DNA of 64,000 bases, taken from positions 186,001-250,000 of the forward strand of contig NZ_CP019420.1 in the NCBI RefSeq assembly GCF_001984215.1. The letters are read 5' to 3'. Of the stretch, positions 53,833 to 63,299 are shown in pieces; position 1 is the first letter of the stretch, and each line of letters starts with the position of its first letter. The notes below the pieces were generated by a model. It did not search any database, was not told the origin of the DNA, and saw nothing but the letters and a program-made list of their open reading frames with translations. This DNA is from Mycobacterium sp. MS1601. GTDB taxonomy: Bacteria; Actinomycetota; Actinomycetes; Mycobacteriales; Mycobacteriaceae. A program made the translations under genes and the position numbers.

Positions 53833-54651
53833 CTACCCGGCGGCGATCATGGCCACCGCCGCCAATGCCAGCACCATGCCGACCACCTGGCGCCAGGTCA
53901 CCCGCTCACGCAGCACCACGATGGCCAACAACACCGTCGCCGCGGGGTACAGCGAAATCAGCACACCCGCCAGCGACAGCAGCGACGAATGCAGTGCCAA
54001 CAGCATCGCCACATTGGCCACGGTGTCCAGCATCGCGGCCAGCAGCGCCAGTTTCAGCGGAACACCTCTGGGCAGCAGCAGGTTTCGGGTCAGCACCGCG
54101 AACACCACCACCAGGACGGTCGCGGAGATCCTGGCGAACACCAGCGGCCACAGTCCCGCCTGGACCGGGGCCTGATCGATCAGCACGAAGTTCAGCCCGA
54201 ACGCCAGTCCCGATCCCACGGTCAACCACGCGACGGTTCTGGTGAACGGTCGGGCCGCCCCTGGGTCGCCGGCATCGCGGCTGACCAGGAACACGGCCGC
54301 CACCGCCACGACAATGCCGATGCCTGCCACGACAGCCGGCCGCTCCCCCAGGCTCAGGCCCACCGCGACCGGCACACCGGCCACCAGGATGGCCGTCAGC
54401 GGCGACACCACCGAAATAGGACCTGCGCCCAGCGCGGCGTAGAACCACCACACCCCGAGCGCCTGACTCACACCGCACAGCGCGCCCCAGAACACCGCGT
54501 CCGAGGTCACCTGCCCGCCGACCACAGTGGCTGTGATTGCCAACAGCACCATGGCCACCGGGTAGGAGACCAGAACGATGCGCAGCGCGGCCACCCGCCG
54601 GGAGGCCACTCCGCCGACAAAATCACTGATTCCGTAGGCCAGTGCAGACAC
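53833..54651 (-). CDS. EamA/DMT-family transporter
   Basis: A 272-residue membrane protein with ten hydrophobic helices in two EamA halves (SALAYGISDFVGG at the start; SLYPAATVLLAIVVLRERVTW in the second half). It is a drug/metabolite exporter of unknown substrate. The start is uncertain: GTG 54651 is used, but family-like sequence (LLYALV) extends a few codons upstream toward smpB without an obvious start codon. Confidence 0.82.
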   Translation of the reverse strand: MSALAYGISDFVGGVASRRVAALRIVLVSYPVAMVLLAITATVVGGQVTSDAVFWGALCGVSQALGVWWFYAALGAGPISVVSPLTAILVAGVPVAVGLSLGERPAVVAGIGIVVAVAAVFLVSRDAGDPGAARPFTRTVAWLTVGSGLAFGLNFVLIDQAPVQAGLWPLVFARISATVLVVVFAVLTRNLLLPRGVPLKLALLAAMLDTVANVAMLLALHSSLLSLAGVLISLYPAATVLLAIVVLRERVTWRQVVGMVLALAAVAMIAAG

Positions 54652-54671
54652 CAGCGCGTAGAGCAGACCGG

Positions 54672-55175
54672 TCAGCGCATGCCCTTGGCGCGACGCCCTA
54701 GCTCACGGGTGATCTCACGGTCGGCGTCCCGCTTGGCCATGTCCTGGCGTTTGTCGTGGGCCTGCTTACCGCGGGCCAGCGCCAATTCGACCTTGACCTT
54801 GCCGTCCAGGAAATAGATCGACAGCGGAACCAGGGTGAGGTTGCCGTCGCGGATCTTGCCCGTCAAGTTGTCGATCTCGCCGCGGTGCAGCAGCAGCTTG
54901 CGGTTGCGCCGCGTGGCGTGGTTGGTCCAGGTGCCCAGGTGATACTCCGGGATGTGGAGGTTGCGCAGCCAGACCTCTCCGTCGTCGACCGTGGCGAACG
55001 CATCGGCCAGGGAGGCCTGGCCTTCCCGCAGACTCTTCACCTCGGTGCCCTGCAGCACCACACCGCACTCGAAGGTGTCCAGGATCGTGTAATTGTGTCG
55101 AGCTTTGCGGTTGGTCGCCACGACCTGGTTGTTGCGTTTGTCGACGATCTTCTTCGCCGCGCCTGTTTTGGCCAT
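54672..55175 (-). CDS. smpB: SsrA-binding protein SmpB
   Basis: A 167-residue SmpB. Core blocks [39 protein letters not shown] and [13 protein letters not shown] are intact, and the basic C-terminal tail ends in GRRAKGMR. It binds tmRNA, whose gene lies 7.5 kb downstream on the same strand, for rescue of stalled ribosomes. It begins 3 nt after the ftsX stop. Confidence 0.97.
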   Translation of the reverse strand: MAKTGAAKKIVDKRNNQVVATNRKARHNYTILDTFECGVVLQGTEVKSLREGQASLADAFATVDDGEVWLRNLHIPEYHLGTWTNHATRRNRKLLLHRGEIDNLTGKIRDGNLTLVPLSIYFLDGKVKVELALARGKQAHDKRQDMAKRDADREITRELGRRAKGMR

Positions 55176-55178
55176 TGA

Positions 55179-56072
55179 TTACCTACGTACGTAGAGGCGC
55201 AACGTTGCATACGCCGTTGCTCCTGACATCAGCACACCCAGACCGAACAGTATCGGGGAGATGTAGAGGATGTCGGCGTAGTCGATGCGCGCGATGAGAT
55301 TGGCTTGGTAGAACTGGTCGAGTGCGTTCTCCAGGAACAACGCCCGCACCGTGATCAATCCCAGGACGGCGATGATCACACCTAGAGTGGCGGCGATCAC
55401 CGCCTCCAGCAGGAACGGCAGCTGCGTGTACCACCGGCTGGCACCAACCAGACGCATGATCCCGATCTCGGTTCTTCGGGTGTAGGCGGCGACCTGCACC
55501 ATGTTGGCGATCAGCAGTACGGCGCCGACGGCCTGCACGAGCGCAACGGCGAACGCCGCGCTGGAAATCCCGTCGAGCACCGCGAACAGCCGATCGATCA
55601 GCTCCTTCTGGTTGAGCACACTGCGCACACCCGGCTGGCCCACCATGGCCGCGTCGAAGTCGGCATGTTGTTCGGGGTCGTCGAGCTTGACGATGAACGA
55701 CGCCGGGAACGCGTCCTTACTGGCGACGTCGCGGTACTGCGGTACCCGGCGCACCGCGTCCTCGTAGGCGTCCTCACGGTTGAGGAACCGCACCGAGCTC
55801 ACGTCATCGCGGGACTCGATCGCCTGGCGCAGCCCCTGGCACTGCGGTGTGTCGCAGGTCAGGTCATTGGCGGAGATGTCATCGGTGAGGAACACCTGGG
55901 TCTCGACGCGGTCGAGGTAGATGTCACGGGACTGGTCGGCCAGTCGCAGCACCAGCAGGCCGCCGCCGAACAGGCCGATCGAGATGGCCGTGGTGAGGAT
56001 CATCGCGATCGTCATGGTGACGTTGCGACGAAGCCCGGTGACGACCTCGTTGATCAGGAAGCCAAAGCGCAC
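55179..56072 (-). CDS. ftsX: Cell-division ABC transporter permease FtsX
   Basis: A 297-residue membrane protein with one N-terminal helix, a large extracytoplasmic domain (about residues 45-165, with a Cys pair in [11 protein letters not shown]) and three C-terminal helices. With FtsE it controls peptidoglycan hydrolases such as RipC during division. It directly abuts ftsE with no gap. Confidence 0.95.
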   Translation of the reverse strand: MRFGFLINEVVTGLRRNVTMTIAMILTTAISIGLFGGGLLVLRLADQSRDIYLDRVETQVFLTDDISANDLTCDTPQCQGLRQAIESRDDVSSVRFLNREDAYEDAVRRVPQYRDVASKDAFPASFIVKLDDPEQHADFDAAMVGQPGVRSVLNQKELIDRLFAVLDGISSAAFAVALVQAVGAVLLIANMVQVAAYTRRTEIGIMRLVGASRWYTQLPFLLEAVIAATLGVIIAVLGLITVRALFLENALDQFYQANLIARIDYADILYISPILFGLGVLMSGATAYATLRLYVRR

Positions 56073-56762
56073 TTAACGATCCATTCCGTAAACGCCGCGC
56101 TGCTCGTCGCGGACCAGGCGGCCCAGCGACAGCTCGACCACACGCTGGCGCATCGAGTCGACGATGTGGTGGTCATGGGTGGCCATCAGCACCGTGGTCC
56201 CGGTGCGGTTGATCCGCTCGAGCAGATCCATGATGTCTTTGCTGGTATCCGGGTCCAGGTTTCCGGTGGGCTCGTCGGCCAACAGCACCAGCGGCCGGTT
56301 GACGAAGGCACGGGCGATCGCGACACGCTGTTGCTCACCGCCGGACAGCTCGGCCGGCAGCCGATTGGCCTTGCCGGACAGCCCCACCATCTCCAGCACG
56401 TCGGGGACGACGCGGTTGATGGTGTCGGGTTTCTTGCCGATGACTTCCAATGCGAAAGCCACGTTCTCGAACACCGTCTTCTGCTGCAGCAACCGGAAGT
56501 CCTGGAACACGCAGCCGAGCACCTGCCGCAGACTCGGGACGTGCCGGCCCGCCAGCTTGTTGACGTGGAATTTCGACACTCGGATGTCGCCGGAGCTGGG
56601 GTGTTCCTCGGCCAGCAGCAGCCGCATGAAGGTGGATTTGCCTGAGCCTGACGGGCCGATCAGGAAGACGAACTCACCCTTGTCGATCTTGACGCTGACG
56701 TTGTCCAACGCAGGGCGCGCCGACTGCTTGTACTGCTTCGTCACGTTGTCGAGGGTGATCAT
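56073..56762 (-). CDS. ftsE: Cell-division ATP-binding protein FtsE
   Basis: A 229-residue ABC ATPase. Walker A GPSGSGKS is at 36-43, the signature is [15 protein letters not shown], Walker B is [12 protein letters not shown] and the switch His is in THDHHIV. ATG 56762 ([11 protein letters not shown]) is the proper start; the frame's upstream extension reads antisense-like through the proline-rich gene. It energises FtsX. Confidence 0.96.
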   Translation of the reverse strand: MITLDNVTKQYKQSARPALDNVSVKIDKGEFVFLIGPSGSGKSTFMRLLLAEEHPSSGDIRVSKFHVNKLAGRHVPSLRQVLGCVFQDFRLLQQKTVFENVAFALEVIGKKPDTINRVVPDVLEMVGLSGKANRLPAELSGGEQQRVAIARAFVNRPLVLLADEPTGNLDPDTSKDIMDLLERINRTGTTVLMATHDHHIVDSMRQRVVELSLGRLVRDEQRGVYGMDR

Positions 56763-56809
56763 CACGGCACGCCAGTGTAGCGGTGCAACCTCAGCAAACC
56801 CGGGACGCC

Positions 56810-57274
56810 TTACGGGTTCACCGGCGGCACCGTGGGAACAAATCCCGGTGGCGACGACGGAGGCTCGGGGGTGGGCGACGGCTGGAACGGATTGAAGGGG
56901 TTGAAAGGTTCCGGCGGCGGTGTTGTCGTAGTCGGACTCGTCGGGGTGGTGGTGACCGGCTCCGACGTCGTGGTGGGTGGTTCGGTCGTCGTCGGGGTCG
57001 TCGTCGTTGTCGTGGTGCGCGGCGCCGTCGTGGTCGGGTACTGGCGCACCGAGGTCCTCGGCACCCACGTGTACTCGGGATCGGGCACAAATCCCGGCGG
57101 CACGATCTGCTGCGCGGGAGCAGGCTCGGGAGGCGGCGGCTGGTAGGTCTCGTAGAGCCAGGTCGTCACGAAGAACGCGATGACCAGACCCACTGTCGAG
57201 GTCCGCATCCTGCCGCCGAGGATGTAACCGGGCCAGCCACGGCTGTCGTCTTTTTTGCGCAGGGTCAGTTTCAT
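56810..57274 (-). CDS. Membrane-anchored Pro/Thr-rich protein (Rv3103c-like)
   Basis: A 154-residue protein with a basic N-terminus, one membrane helix ([16 protein letters not shown], about residues 26-41) and a disordered outer region dominated by Pro and Thr. It lies between mscS and ftsE as Rv3103c does in M. tuberculosis. The conserved position beside ftsEX suggests a cell-envelope role, otherwise unknown. Its start overlaps the mscS stop by 4 nt. Confidence 0.85.
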   Translation of the reverse strand: MKLTLRKKDDSRGWPGYILGGRMRTSTVGLVIAFFVTTWLYETYQPPPPEPAPAQQIVPPGFVPDPEYTWVPRTSVRQYPTTTAPRTTTTTTTPTTTEPPTTTSEPVTTTPTSPTTTTPPPEPFNPFNPFQPSPTPEPPSSPPGFVPTVPPVNP

Positions 57275-58245
57275 CGCTGGCCCGCCGGTCCCTGCGTTTC
57301 CTCTTCGGCGCCGCCTGAGGTCGCCGGATGCACTATGGCACCGACCATCGGCATGGACTCCGACGGTGTGGCGATGCCGGCCCGGTTGAACGCCGCCACC
57401 ACCAGCAGACGCAGACGCCGGCCCACCTCGAACTGTTTACCGGGCAGAGTCCGGGCGACGATGCGCATGTTCACGGTGTCCAGTTCGATGCTCTCGACAC
57501 CCATCAACTGGGGGGCGTCCAGTAGCAACTCGCGCATCTCGGGATCGTCCATGGCGTTCTCGCAGACGGCGTGCAGCAGTTCGTTGACCTTGTTCAGGTC
57601 GGCGCTGGCCGGCACCGGCACGTCGACCACGGCGCGGGCCCAGTCCTTGGACAGGTTCAGTGACTTCATGATCTGCCCGTTGGGGATGGTGAAGACCTCG
57701 CCGTCACTGGTACGCAATTTGGTCACGCGCAGGGTGACGTCCTCGACGGTGCCCGTCGCGTCGTTGGACGAACCAAGGGTGAGCGTCACCAGGTCACCGA
57801 AGCCGTACTGCTTCTCGGTGATGATGAAGAACCCCGACAACAGGTCCTGCACTATGCGCTGGGCGCCGAAACCCAGCGCGGCACCGATCACCGCGGCCGG
57901 GGCCACCAGGGAGCCGATCGGGATGGCCAGGATGGACGTGATCTGGACCAGCACCACCACGAAGACCAGCGCGATGGTGACCCACGAGATGACCGACGCG
58001 ACCGCCTGCCGGTGTTTGGCCGTCTCGCTGCGGACCAACGCGTCGCTCTCCTGGAAGTCGGCGTCGATGCGTCGGGTGACCTTCTGGGCAGACCAGTTGA
58101 CGAACCGGGCGATCAGTATCGCCAACAGGACAAGCATCAGGATGCGCAGACCGCGGTCGCGAATCCAGACGCCGATCTCGCCGGTCCAGAAGCTGTGCCA
58201 CCCCCCTGCCCAGTTCAGGGCCAGGAAGGCGCTACTGCTCGTCAT
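57271..58245 (-). CDS. Small-conductance mechanosensitive channel (MscS family)
   Basis: A 324-residue protein with three N-terminal helices. The pore helix and beta domain follow: [20 protein letters not shown], then the linker and [23 protein letters not shown]-terminal alpha/beta domain ends the MscS fold. It releases solutes on membrane stretch. The start ATG 58245 overlaps the prfB 3' end by 14 bp. It matches Rv3104c in position. Confidence 0.9.
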   Translation of the reverse strand: MTSSSAFLALNWAGGWHSFWTGEIGVWIRDRGLRILMLVLLAILIARFVNWSAQKVTRRIDADFQESDALVRSETAKHRQAVASVISWVTIALVFVVVLVQITSILAIPIGSLVAPAAVIGAALGFGAQRIVQDLLSGFFIITEKQYGFGDLVTLTLGSSNDATGTVEDVTLRVTKLRTSDGEVFTIPNGQIMKSLNLSKDWARAVVDVPVPASADLNKVNELLHAVCENAMDDPEMRELLLDAPQLMGVESIELDTVNMRIVARTLPGKQFEVGRRLRLLVVAAFNRAGIATPSESMPMVGAIVHPATSGGAEEETQGPAGQR

Positions 58246-59340
58246 CTTTTCGGTTACGCCAGCGGATTCCCGCCTCGAGGAAGCCGTCGATGTCACCGTC
58301 GAGCACCGCGGTGGGGTTGCCCACCTCGTACTCGTTACGCAGGTCCTTGACCATCTGGTACGGATGCAGCACGTAGGACCGCATCTGATTGCCCCATGAG
58401 CTGCCGCCGTCGCCCTTGAGGGCATCCATCTCGGCGCGCTCCTCCAGGCGTTTGCGTTCCAGCAGCTTGGCCTGCAGCACGCGCATGGCCGACACCTTGT
58501 TCTGCAGCTGGGACTTCTCGTTCTGGCAGGTGACCACGATGCCGGTCGGGATGTGGGTCAGGCGCACCGCGGAGTCGGTGGTGTTCACCGACTGCCCGCC
58601 CGGGCCGCTGGAGCGGTAGACGTCGACGCGCAGATCACCTTCGGGATGTCGATGTGATCGGTGGTCTCGACCACCGGCAGCACCTCGACATCGGCGAACG
58701 ACGTCTGGCGCCGGCTCTGGTTGTCGAACGGGCTGATGCGGACCAGCCGGTGGGTGCCCTGCTCCACCGAGAGCGTGCCGTAGGCGTAAGGCGCGTGTAC
58801 CGCGAAGGTCGCACTCTTGATGCCGGCTTCTTCGGCGTAGGAGGTGTCGAACACCTCGACCCCGTAATTGTGTTTCTCGGCCCAGCGGATGTACATCCGC
58901 ATCAGCATCTCGGCCCAGTCGGCGGCGTCGACTCCGCCGGCGCCGGACCGGATGGTGACCACGGCTTCACGCTGGTCGTACTCACCGGACAGCAGTGTGC
59001 GGACCTCCATGGCCTCGATGTCCTCGCGCAGCTTGGCCAGTTCGGCGTCGGCTTCGGCGAGCTCGTCGGCGCCACCCTCCTCGGCGGCCAGTTCGTACAG
59101 CACCGGAAGATCGTCGACGCGCTGACGCAGTTCCTCCACACGACGCAATTCCGACTGGGCGTGGGACAGCTCGCTGGTCACCTTTTGGGCCCGCGACTGG
59201 TCGTCCCAGAGATTGGGGTCGGAGGCCTCGTGCTCGAGTTTTTCGATCCGGCCGCGCAATGCCTCGACGTCGAGCACCCGTTCCACCGTGGTCAAGGTGG
59301 TGTCCAGTGCAGTGATTTGGTCTTGCCGGTCGAGGTCCAC
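58232..59340 (-). CDS. prfB: Peptide chain release factor 2, with a 1-nt frameshift
   Basis: The two parts join to one RF2 of about 369 residues. From 59340 the frame gives domains 1-2 and [14 protein letters not shown] up to ETTDHIDIP. It then shifts, and the rest continues as [20 protein letters not shown] to the stop at 58232. At about 58640 the minus strand reads CCGAAGGTGAT where CCGGAAGGTGAT would keep frame, so one G is missing. RF2 is essential and this is not the E. coli-type programmed site near codon 25, so a sequencing error is the simplest reading. It terminates at UGA/UAA. Confidence 0.85.
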
Positions 59341-59561
59341 GACTGTCCAGGTTACCGGCGCGCGCGATCGCCGTGACTACCGGCGGCTCACGGTCGTGAC
59401 GATTACCATCGGTTTCGTAACCAACTCCGCCTACCGCGCGACCGACACAGCCCACCGGTCCAGCCCGATGACCGGTCTGTTGGTGTGCGCGGTAGGCCTT
59501 GCCGGACGCGTGACAGCCCCTCCACGCGACGTCGGCTACGGACAGAAGAAGGCGTCGCATC

Positions 59562-60938
59562 GTGTCTGAAGACCGAGAACAACCGAAGCCCCGCCCGTAC
59601 CACGTGGCTATCGTCGGTGCCGGGCCGTCCGGATACTTCGCGGCTGCCGCGCTGCTCAAGGCCGAAGTCGATGTCCGTGTCGACATGCTGGAGATGCTGC
59701 CCACCCCGTGGGGTCTGGTGCGTTCCGGTGTCGCGCCGGATCATCCGAAGATCAAGTCGATCAGTGCTCAGTTCGACAAGATCGCCGCCGACGACCGCTT
59801 CCGTTTCTTCGGCAATGTGACCGTGGGTGATCAGGTGCAGACCGCCGAACTCGCCGAGCGGTATGACGCGGTGGTGTACGCCGTGGGCGCACAGTCCGAC
59901 CGTCCGTTGAACATCCCGGGTGAGGATCTGCCCGGCAGCGTGGCCGCCGTCGATTTTGTGGGCTGGTACAACGCTCATCCCCACTTCGAGGCCATGGCGC
60001 CGGACCTGTCCGGTGGCCGCGCCATCGTGGTGGGCAACGGCAACGTCGCGCTGGACGTGGCCCGGGTCCTGGTCAGCGACCCCTCGGCCCTGGCGGTCAC
60101 CGATATCGCCAACCACGCCTTGACCTCGTTGCACGGACGTGGCGTCGAGGAGGTCGTTGTGGTCGGCCGTCGTGGGCCACTGCAAGCCACGTTCACCACC
60201 GTCGAACTTCGAGAGCTCGGCGACCTGGAGGGGCTCGCCGACGTCGACGTGGTTCTGGACCCGCAAGACTTCGCCGAGATCACCGACGCCGATCTGGAAG
60301 CGGCCAGCAAGACCGTGCGACAGAACATCAAGGTGCTGCGCGGCCTTCTTGACAGGCCCACCACTGCGGGCCATCGGCGCATCGTGTTCCGATTCCGAAC
60401 CTCTCCCATCGAGATCCGCGGCACCGATCGGGTGGAATCGGTGGTGCTGGGCCGCAACGAACTGGTTTCCGACGGCGGGCGAATCACCGCCAAGGACACC
60501 GGAGACCGCGAGGAACTGCCCGCACAATTGGTGGTGCGGGCTGTCGGTTACCGAGGCGTCGCCACACCGGGGCTGCCATTCGACGACAGCAGCGCCACCA
60601 TTCCCCATGAGGATGGGCGGGTGTCAGGCCGTGCCAACGAGTACGTGGTCGGCTGGATCAAGCGAGGACCTTCCGGGGTGATCGGCAGCAACAAGAAGGA
60701 CTCCCAGGACACCGTCGACACCCTGCTCGATGATCTGGCCGGGCGCGAATTGATCTCACGGCCAACCGATTACAGCGACCAACTGGTGACGTGGCTGTTG
60801 TCGCGCCAGCCGAAGCTGGTCACCGACGACCATTGGCAGCTGATCGACACCCATGAGCGCACGGCCGGCCAGCCGCACGGCCGGCCGCGGGTCAAGCTGA
60901 CGAGCGTGGAAGAGCTGCTGAAAATTGGGCACGGCTGA
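59562..60938 (+). CDS. fprA: NADPH-ferredoxin reductase FprA
   Basis: A 458-residue adrenodoxin-reductase-like flavoprotein. The FAD motif GAGPSG is at 19-24, and the NADPH motif VVGNGNVALDVARV is near residue 158. The C-terminal GWIKRGPSGVIGSNKKDS is characteristic of the family. It passes electrons from NADPH to ferredoxins and so to cytochromes P450. The start is GTG 59562 behind GAAGAAGG. It is divergent from prfB, as Rv3106 is in M. tuberculosis. Confidence 0.95.
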   Translation: MSEDREQPKPRPYHVAIVGAGPSGYFAAAALLKAEVDVRVDMLEMLPTPWGLVRSGVAPDHPKIKSISAQFDKIAADDRFRFFGNVTVGDQVQTAELAERYDAVVYAVGAQSDRPLNIPGEDLPGSVAAVDFVGWYNAHPHFEAMAPDLSGGRAIVVGNGNVALDVARVLVSDPSALAVTDIANHALTSLHGRGVEEVVVVGRRGPLQATFTTVELRELGDLEGLADVDVVLDPQDFAEITDADLEAASKTVRQNIKVLRGLLDRPTTAGHRRIVFRFRTSPIEIRGTDRVESVVLGRNELVSDGGRITAKDTGDREELPAQLVVRAVGYRGVATPGLPFDDSSATIPHEDGRVSGRANEYVVGWIKRGPSGVIGSNKKDSQDTVDTLLDDLAGRELISRPTDYSDQLVTWLLSRQPKLVTDDHWQLIDTHERTAGQPHGRPRVKLTSVEELLKIGHG

Positions 60939-60966
60939 GCAGCGAAGCAATCCGGCCCGAACTGAG

Positions 60967-61557
60967 TCAGTGCCCGTACTCCCCCAGCACCGGTAGCCGC
61001 ACCACCAACATGCTGTGGGAGATCTTTCGGCCGTTGTTGACAAAGCGGTGGGGATGATCAGCGTCGAGGCTGATCGAATCACCGGTGGCCAGTTCGAACA
61101 CCTCCTCGCCGATCTGGACGGTCAGGGTGCCCACCTGGACGACGACGACCTCGTATCCCTCGTGGCGCACCAATTCGTCGCCGGTGTGAGCCCCGGGGTC
61201 CAGGCGCAGGGCCACCACTTCGAGTCCGTGTTCGCGGCTGCGGTGCACGATCCGGCGGGTGACACCGGGCCCTAGCGTCAGTTCACGCTGATCGACGAGC
61301 CTGTTGAGCGACGAGTCCGACCCGGACATGGGGCCGAAGAGGTCGCCGACGGCGATGCCGAGAGCTGACGCCACTGCCACCAGTGAGCCGATCGAGACAC
61401 CGCTCTTGCCGCGTTCCAGCATCGAGAGCATCGACACGCTCAGACCCGTGCTGGCGGAGACATCCACCAGGGTCAGCCCACTCTCCATCCGCGCGCGACG
61501 GATCTTGGCCCCCAACGACTTGGTGGCATTGGCCGAGACAGATTCCACTTCAGCCAC
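60967..61557 (-). CDS. XRE-family regulator with C-terminal cupin domain
   Basis: A 196-residue protein. The N-terminal helix-turn-helix is SGLTLVDVSASTGLSVSMLS with LERGKSGVSIGSLVAVASAL following, and a small cupin domain (about residues 110-195) contains HTGDELVRHEGYEVVVV. GTG 61557 is preferred because AAGGGGGG lies 5 nt upstream; a GTG two codons earlier has no spacing. No neighbouring gene is an obvious target. The convergent fprA ends 28 nt away. Confidence 0.88.
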   Translation of the reverse strand: MAEVESVSANATKSLGAKIRRARMESGLTLVDVSASTGLSVSMLSMLERGKSGVSIGSLVAVASALGIAVGDLFGPMSGSDSSLNRLVDQRELTLGPGVTRRIVHRSREHGLEVVALRLDPGAHTGDELVRHEGYEVVVVQVGTLTVQIGEEVFELATGDSISLDADHPHRFVNNGRKISHSMLVVRLPVLGEYGH

Positions 61558-62039
61558 GAGCACCCCCCTTCAGTCCTACTGTGATCGACATTGTGCACGG
61601 CCCGGCGCCGCCCACGTCGGACGGCCTGCGGCATGTCCGCGTCGAGAGCATCTGCTTGTTCGTTCCAGCCTCACTCAAATCTCTAGGCTGCTGAAGCGTT
61701 CCTCAACTCATCCGGCGATTATTGCAGTCATGCTGCAATCAAAGAGTGCCTCGTCCCTGGGACAAGATCGAGCCTGGACGAGGTTGCCGGCGGCATCCAT
61801 GGCGCGGCGTGCATTCGTCACACCTGCACGGTGGGCCGGCGATTGCCGTGTGCGGCAGCACCTTCCGTGCTCTGCAGACAACCTGAAATGGATTCACGGG
61901 TAGCACACCCGGACCGCTGTACTCGCCTCACCACACCTATCTGGCGCTGCGCGACACCCGAGGAACGCCGAGTCACTCCTGGGCGAGGATTCGGCCCTGA
62001 TTCAGCCCGGCAGTGAACGGGAGTCACTCCTGGGCGAGA
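61558..62039. other. Gene-free stretch with a palindrome and an 18-bp direct repeat
   Basis: No convincing gene is visible in about 480 bp; the short open frames lack codon bias and RBS. Two features stand out. A 7-bp inverted repeat ATTGCAG-TCATG-CTGCAAT at 61721-61739 is a candidate operator for the XRE-cupin regulator. An 18-bp direct repeat GAGTCACTCCTGGGCGAG occurs at 61970-61987 and 62021-62038. Confidence 0.6.
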
Positions 62040-62420
62040 TCAGGACGGTGGCGCGTATGGCGGCTGCGGCGGTGCCGGCGGAGCAGGAGGCGGCCCTTCC
62101 GGCGGGGCGAAGTTCCAGTTGTCCGGGTTCTTCGGTGAGTAGATCACCGTGAACAGCTGGCCCATGGTCGGCCATCGATTCACATCAACGGCCATCCGCT
62201 GATAGACCACGTGTTCGTTGACTGTGGGTCCGTTGATCACGCCGGTGATGGTGACGAACTGGTCGCCGTCGACGCCGTCGGGCCTGGGACTCACCCCAGT
62301 CACCAACAGCGTTCCTTCCGCGAGCGGTTGCCCGGGTCGCGGCCCCCGTCCCCTCAACCTGGGCACGATCAGCAGGGCCAGCGCCCCGACCAGCAGCAGT
62401 ATCATCGCCAATTCCCACAC
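62040..62420 (-). CDS. Small single-pass membrane protein with Pro-rich tail
   Basis: About 126 residues. An N-terminal helix ([16 protein letters not shown]) is followed by a basic [11 protein letters not shown] loop, a compact beta-rich region ([33 protein letters not shown]) and a Pro-rich tail ([12 protein letters not shown]). The start is GTG 62420 or ATG 62405. It is divergent from the hisN-type gene with only 23 nt between. Function unknown. Confidence 0.65.
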   Translation of the reverse strand: MWELAMILLLVGALALLIVPRLRGRGPRPGQPLAEGTLLVTGVSPRPDGVDGDQFVTITGVINGPTVNEHVVYQRMAVDVNRWPTMGQLFTVIYSPKNPDNWNFAPPEGPPPAPPAPPQPPYAPPS

Positions 62421-62443
62421 ACCGCCATGGTAGGACTGCTGCC

Positions 62444-63226
62444 GTGGATGCCTCGAAGAACGACCTGGCTTTGGCCCTCGAACTCGCCGATCGTGCCGAC
62501 GTGGTGACGATGGACCGCTACGGCGCACTGGACCTGCACATCGACACCAAACCGGACCTCACCCCGGTCACCGACGCTGACCGCTCGGCCGAAACCACCC
62601 TGCGCGAACTGCTGGCCCAATCCCGCCCCGATGACCTGGTGTTCGGCGAGGAGTTCGGGGGCTCGCCGACGCTCACCGGACGGCAATGGGTGCTGGACCC
62701 AATCGACGGCACCAAGAACTTTGTACGCCGAGTTCCGGTGTGGTGCACCCTGATTGCGCTTCTCGAGGACGGAGTACCGACCGTCGGAGTGGTGAGCGCG
62801 CCCGCACTGGGCCGACGCTGGTGGGCGGCGACGGGACAGGGTGCGCACACGTCGTTCCAGGGTGAGACGCAGCGTATCTCGGTGTCAGGAGTCGCAGACC
62901 TCGGCTCGGCAAGCCTGTCGTACTCCGATCTCGTCGGCTGGGGCGAGCGGCGGGCCGATTTCCTCGCGCTGCTCGACGACGTGTGGCGCGTCCGCGCTTA
63001 CGGCGACTTCTGGTCCTACTGCCTGCTCGCCGAAGGCGCCGTCGACGTCACCGCCGAGCCCGAGGTCAACCTGTGGGATCTGGCGCCGCTGGACATTCTC
63101 ATCCGCGAGGCGGGCGGCAGCTTCACCAACCTCGCCGGCCGGCCGGGCCCGCACGGCGGTAGTGCAGTCGCCACCAACGGACTACTCCACGACGCCGTCT
63201 TGGCACGCCTCAAGAGTGTGAACTAG
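62444..63226 (+). CDS. hisN: Inositol-monophosphatase-family phosphatase, histidinol-phosphatase type
   Basis: A 260-residue Mg-dependent phosphatase. Metal-site motifs are GEEFG (Glu near residue 69), [12 protein letters not shown] near residue 82 and [15 protein letters not shown] near residue 210. It resembles Rv3137, annotated as the HisN-type enzyme that removes phosphate from L-histidinol phosphate in actinobacteria. The start is GTG 62444. The acyl-CoA dehydrogenase downstream also follows the Rv3137-Rv3139 neighbourhood. Confidence 0.87.
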   Translation: MDASKNDLALALELADRADVVTMDRYGALDLHIDTKPDLTPVTDADRSAETTLRELLAQSRPDDLVFGEEFGGSPTLTGRQWVLDPIDGTKNFVRRVPVWCTLIALLEDGVPTVGVVSAPALGRRWWAATGQGAHTSFQGETQRISVSGVADLGSASLSYSDLVGWGERRADFLALLDDVWRVRAYGDFWSYCLLAEGAVDVTAEPEVNLWDLAPLDILIREAGGSFTNLAGRPGPHGGSAVATNGLLHDAVLARLKSVN

Positions 63227-63244
63227 CTAACAGGGTCGCCGTAC

Positions 63245-63260
63245 CTTACTCTGGAGTAAG
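63245..63260. promoter_or_regulatory. Palindromic operator candidate upstream of fadE
   Basis: A perfect palindrome CTTACTC-TG-GAGTAAG lies 40-55 nt before the acyl-CoA dehydrogenase start. This form and position suit a TetR-type lipid-responsive repressor; the regulator is not encoded in the window. Confidence 0.55.
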
Positions 63261-63299
63261 ATACGGTTCATCGGTCCCCAACTACTTGAGGCTGTTGAT

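Noticed and set aside
58585..58660. E. coli-type programmed +1 frameshift in prfB
   Set aside because: The break is near codon 240, not codon 25, has no in-frame UGA after a Shine-Dalgarno-like sequence, and would need a -1 shift.
61818..62027. Small minus-strand ORF of 69 codons
   Set aside because: Arg/Ser-rich composition typical of shadow frames, no RBS, and it contains the 18-bp direct repeats.
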